Shown here piece by piece: positions 62,691-64,000 of a stretch of 64,000 nt of DNA. Origin of the DNA: Streptomyces venezuelae (GTDB taxonomy: Bacteria; Actinomycetota; Actinomycetes; Streptomycetales; Streptomycetaceae); contig NZ_CP029194.1 of assembly GCF_008642375.1 (NCBI RefSeq), positions 3,782,001 to 3,846,000 of the forward strand, read 5' to 3'. Position 1 is the stretch's first letter. Every line of letters starts with the position of its first letter. The notes below the pieces were generated by a model. The model was given only the letters and a program-made list of their open reading frames with translations, did not search any database and was not told the origin of the DNA. Position numbers and translations under genes: made by a program.

Positions 62691-63623
62691 GTGATGCGGA
62701 GCGTTCGACGCCGTCCAGGCCGAGCGGCCGGACCGTGGATCGGGGTGCTCGCCGTGCTGACGGCCCTCGCCACGGCCTGCACCACCGCTGCCCCGGAGCC
62801 GACGCTGCTCGGTGCGGGGAAGAAGATCCGGGTCGCCGCGAAGGGCGACCAGCCCGGGACCGGATTCGAACCGCACGACGGGGAGTTCGAGGGCTTCGAC
62901 ATCACGGTGACGCAGGAGGTCCTCGGGAGGCTCGGAATCGACGCCGCCTCCATCCGGTTCGACGGCGTCCTCTCCAAGAACCGGGCCAAGAGCCTGCGGG
63001 AGGGGGACTTCGACCTGGTGGTCGCGACCTACTCGATCACCCTGCAGCGGACCCTGCCGGTCGAGGAAGGCGGCGAGGGACTCGACTTCGTGGGCCCGTA
63101 CGCCTCCACCCCGCAGGGCGTCCTGGTCAGGGCCGCGGACAAGGACCGCTACCGCGGCCTCTCCGACCTCGACGGCCGGCAGGTCTGCGTCTGGAAGGGC
63201 ACGACCTCGCTGACCGAACTCAGCAAGCCCGCGTACCAGCTGATCAGGCTGCGCGAGGAGAAGGACGCGGGGTACTGCGTCAAGGCCCTGAAGGCCGGGG
63301 AGGTGGACGCGGTCTCCACCGACCAGCTGATCCTCTACGGGTTCATGGAGGCGGAGCCCACGCTCGCCGTCGTGCCGGGGATCGCGTTCGGGGTGATCAA
63401 CGACTACGGCATCGCCATGCACAGGACCCCGGCACACCGGAAGGAGTGCGAGAGGCTGCGGGAGGCGCTGAAGAAGTACGTCTCCGGGAACGACTGGGAC
63501 CGCGATCTCGCGAACGACCTGCCCCGGGTCCCGGTGGCCGCGCGCAACGAGGCGAAGCCCACGACCGCGGAGATCGACGCCCTGTCCTGCCGGGAGCGGC
63601 CGGCCAACGCGAAGGTGGACTGA
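62691..63623 (+). CDS. Orphan solute-binding lipoprotein (amino-acid type)
   Basis: This 310-residue protein has a lipoprotein signal (VLTALATAC), so it is anchored outside the membrane. The body matches family 3 polar-amino-acid binding proteins: GEFEGFDITVTQEVLGRLGID, LREGDFDLVVATYSITLQR, FVGPYASTPQGVLV and GEVDAVSTDQLILYG. No ABC permease or ATPase gene is next to it. It lies 33 bp after the motif-bearing pair and may supply them with a ligand signal. Confidence 0.85.
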   Translation: MMRSVRRRPGRAAGPWIGVLAVLTALATACTTAAPEPTLLGAGKKIRVAAKGDQPGTGFEPHDGEFEGFDITVTQEVLGRLGIDAASIRFDGVLSKNRAKSLREGDFDLVVATYSITLQRTLPVEEGGEGLDFVGPYASTPQGVLVRAADKDRYRGLSDLDGRQVCVWKGTTSLTELSKPAYQLIRLREEKDAGYCVKALKAGEVDAVSTDQLILYGFMEAEPTLAVVPGIAFGVINDYGIAMHRTPAHRKECERLREALKKYVSGNDWDRDLANDLPRVPVAARNEAKPTTAEIDALSCRERPANAKVD

Positions 63624-63647
63624 GCGGGGGCCGGCCGCCGGGCCGGC

Positions 63648-64000
63648 TCAGCTGTCCGCGAGCGCCTCGGACCAGGTGCGGTGGGCCACGGCCGCCAGGA
63701 CCGGGTTCTTCACGCGGTAGTAGTGCTCGGTCACCAGGCCCCAGCACAGGGCCCAGCCCCGGCCGCGTGCCCAGGTGGCGTCGTCGACCCGGGCCGCCTC
63801 ACGGAAGAGGGGACGGGTCTCGGCGGTGAGGAGCGACCAGCCGGGCATCATGTCGCAGGCGGGGTCGCCCACGCCGAGGCCGCCGAAGTCGATGACGGCA
63901 CTGAGCCGGCCGTCGCGGGTGAGGACGTTGCCGGGGAGCAGGTCGCCGTGGATCCAGACCGGGGCACCCTCCCACTGCGGCAGGGCGAGGACCGATTCCC
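63648..64000 (-). CDS. Aminoglycoside phosphotransferase-family protein (partial)
   Basis: The reverse strand enters from the right edge and ends at 63648. The catalytic loop WIHGDLLPGNVL and the metal site VIDFGGLGVGDPACDMM are those of APH/ChoK kinases. The N-terminal lobe is outside the window. The substrate may be an aminoglycoside, macrolide or another metabolite. Confidence 0.85.
   Translation of the reverse strand, partial: ESVLALPQWEGAPVWIHGDLLPGNVLTRDGRLSAVIDFGGLGVGDPACDMMPGWSLLTAETRPLFREAARVDDATWARGRGWALCWGLVTEHYYRVKNPVLAAVAHRTWSEALADS

Overview
The window is actinobacterial and almost certainly Streptomyces. GC content is very high with strong GC bias at third codon positions, GTG/TTG starts are common, and the content is typical of the genus: futalosine-pathway menaquinone genes, DUF3027, DUF2771 and DUF2530 proteins, a HelR-type RNA polymerase-recycling ATPase, an XPB helicase pair, and many TetR/MarR/LysR-transporter pairs. 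I see no rRNA, tRNA, CRISPR array, insertion sequence or prophage. Most of the window reads as ordinary chromosome, with three accessory cassettes inside it.

Layout. 1-5 kb: a mycothiol-type isomerase-family gene (cut by the left edge), then a two-gene trypco2 plus trypsin-STAND NTPase cassette that looks like a protease-based conflict system. 5-14 kb: small redox and metabolic genes, an EamA exporter with a divergent LysR gene, acetyltransferase and DinB genes, ppnP, and a large FAD/FeS D-lactate-dehydrogenase-like enzyme divergent from serC. 14.8-17.6 kb: a Drr-type ABC exporter and a divergent TetR gene around a double palindromic operator. 17.6-30 kb: hydrolases, GNATs, an AhpD/MarR pair, an aldo/keto reductase, thpR, a Tat-exported protein, an MFS/MarR pair and a purine permease. 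30-35.6 kb: a CtpE-like P-type ATPase, a methyltransferase, an HTH protein with iteron-like repeats upstream, and an HD-domain nucleotidase.

35.6-39.7 kb holds a graspetide (omega-ester RiPP) cluster: a frameshifted HTH regulator, two small proteins, a precursor of the SAV_5884/fuscimiditide-like type, an ATP-grasp ligase and a PIMT-like O-methyltransferase. The forward genes overlap by 4 nt throughout. The small protein upstream of the precursor has no stop codon, so it is fused in frame to the precursor, while a strong internal Shine-Dalgarno site can restart translation on the free precursor.

40-54 kb: a sacsin-like HATPase protein, DUF3027, an MFS permease, a DUF2771 lipoprotein, mqnB-mqnD, a cold-shock protein, a HAD phosphatase and a FecCD-type siderophore ABC transporter. 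54-61.4 kb: a Helicase_C_3/WYL protein with XPB, then helR. 61.4-63.6 kb: a three-gene cassette in which two neighbouring proteins share an IGxxATFNL motif, one at its C-terminus and the other at its N-terminus, followed by an orphan solute-binding lipoprotein. The shared motif resembles bacterial amyloid-signalling arrangements and is the least explained feature here. An aminoglycoside-phosphotransferase-family gene runs off the right edge.
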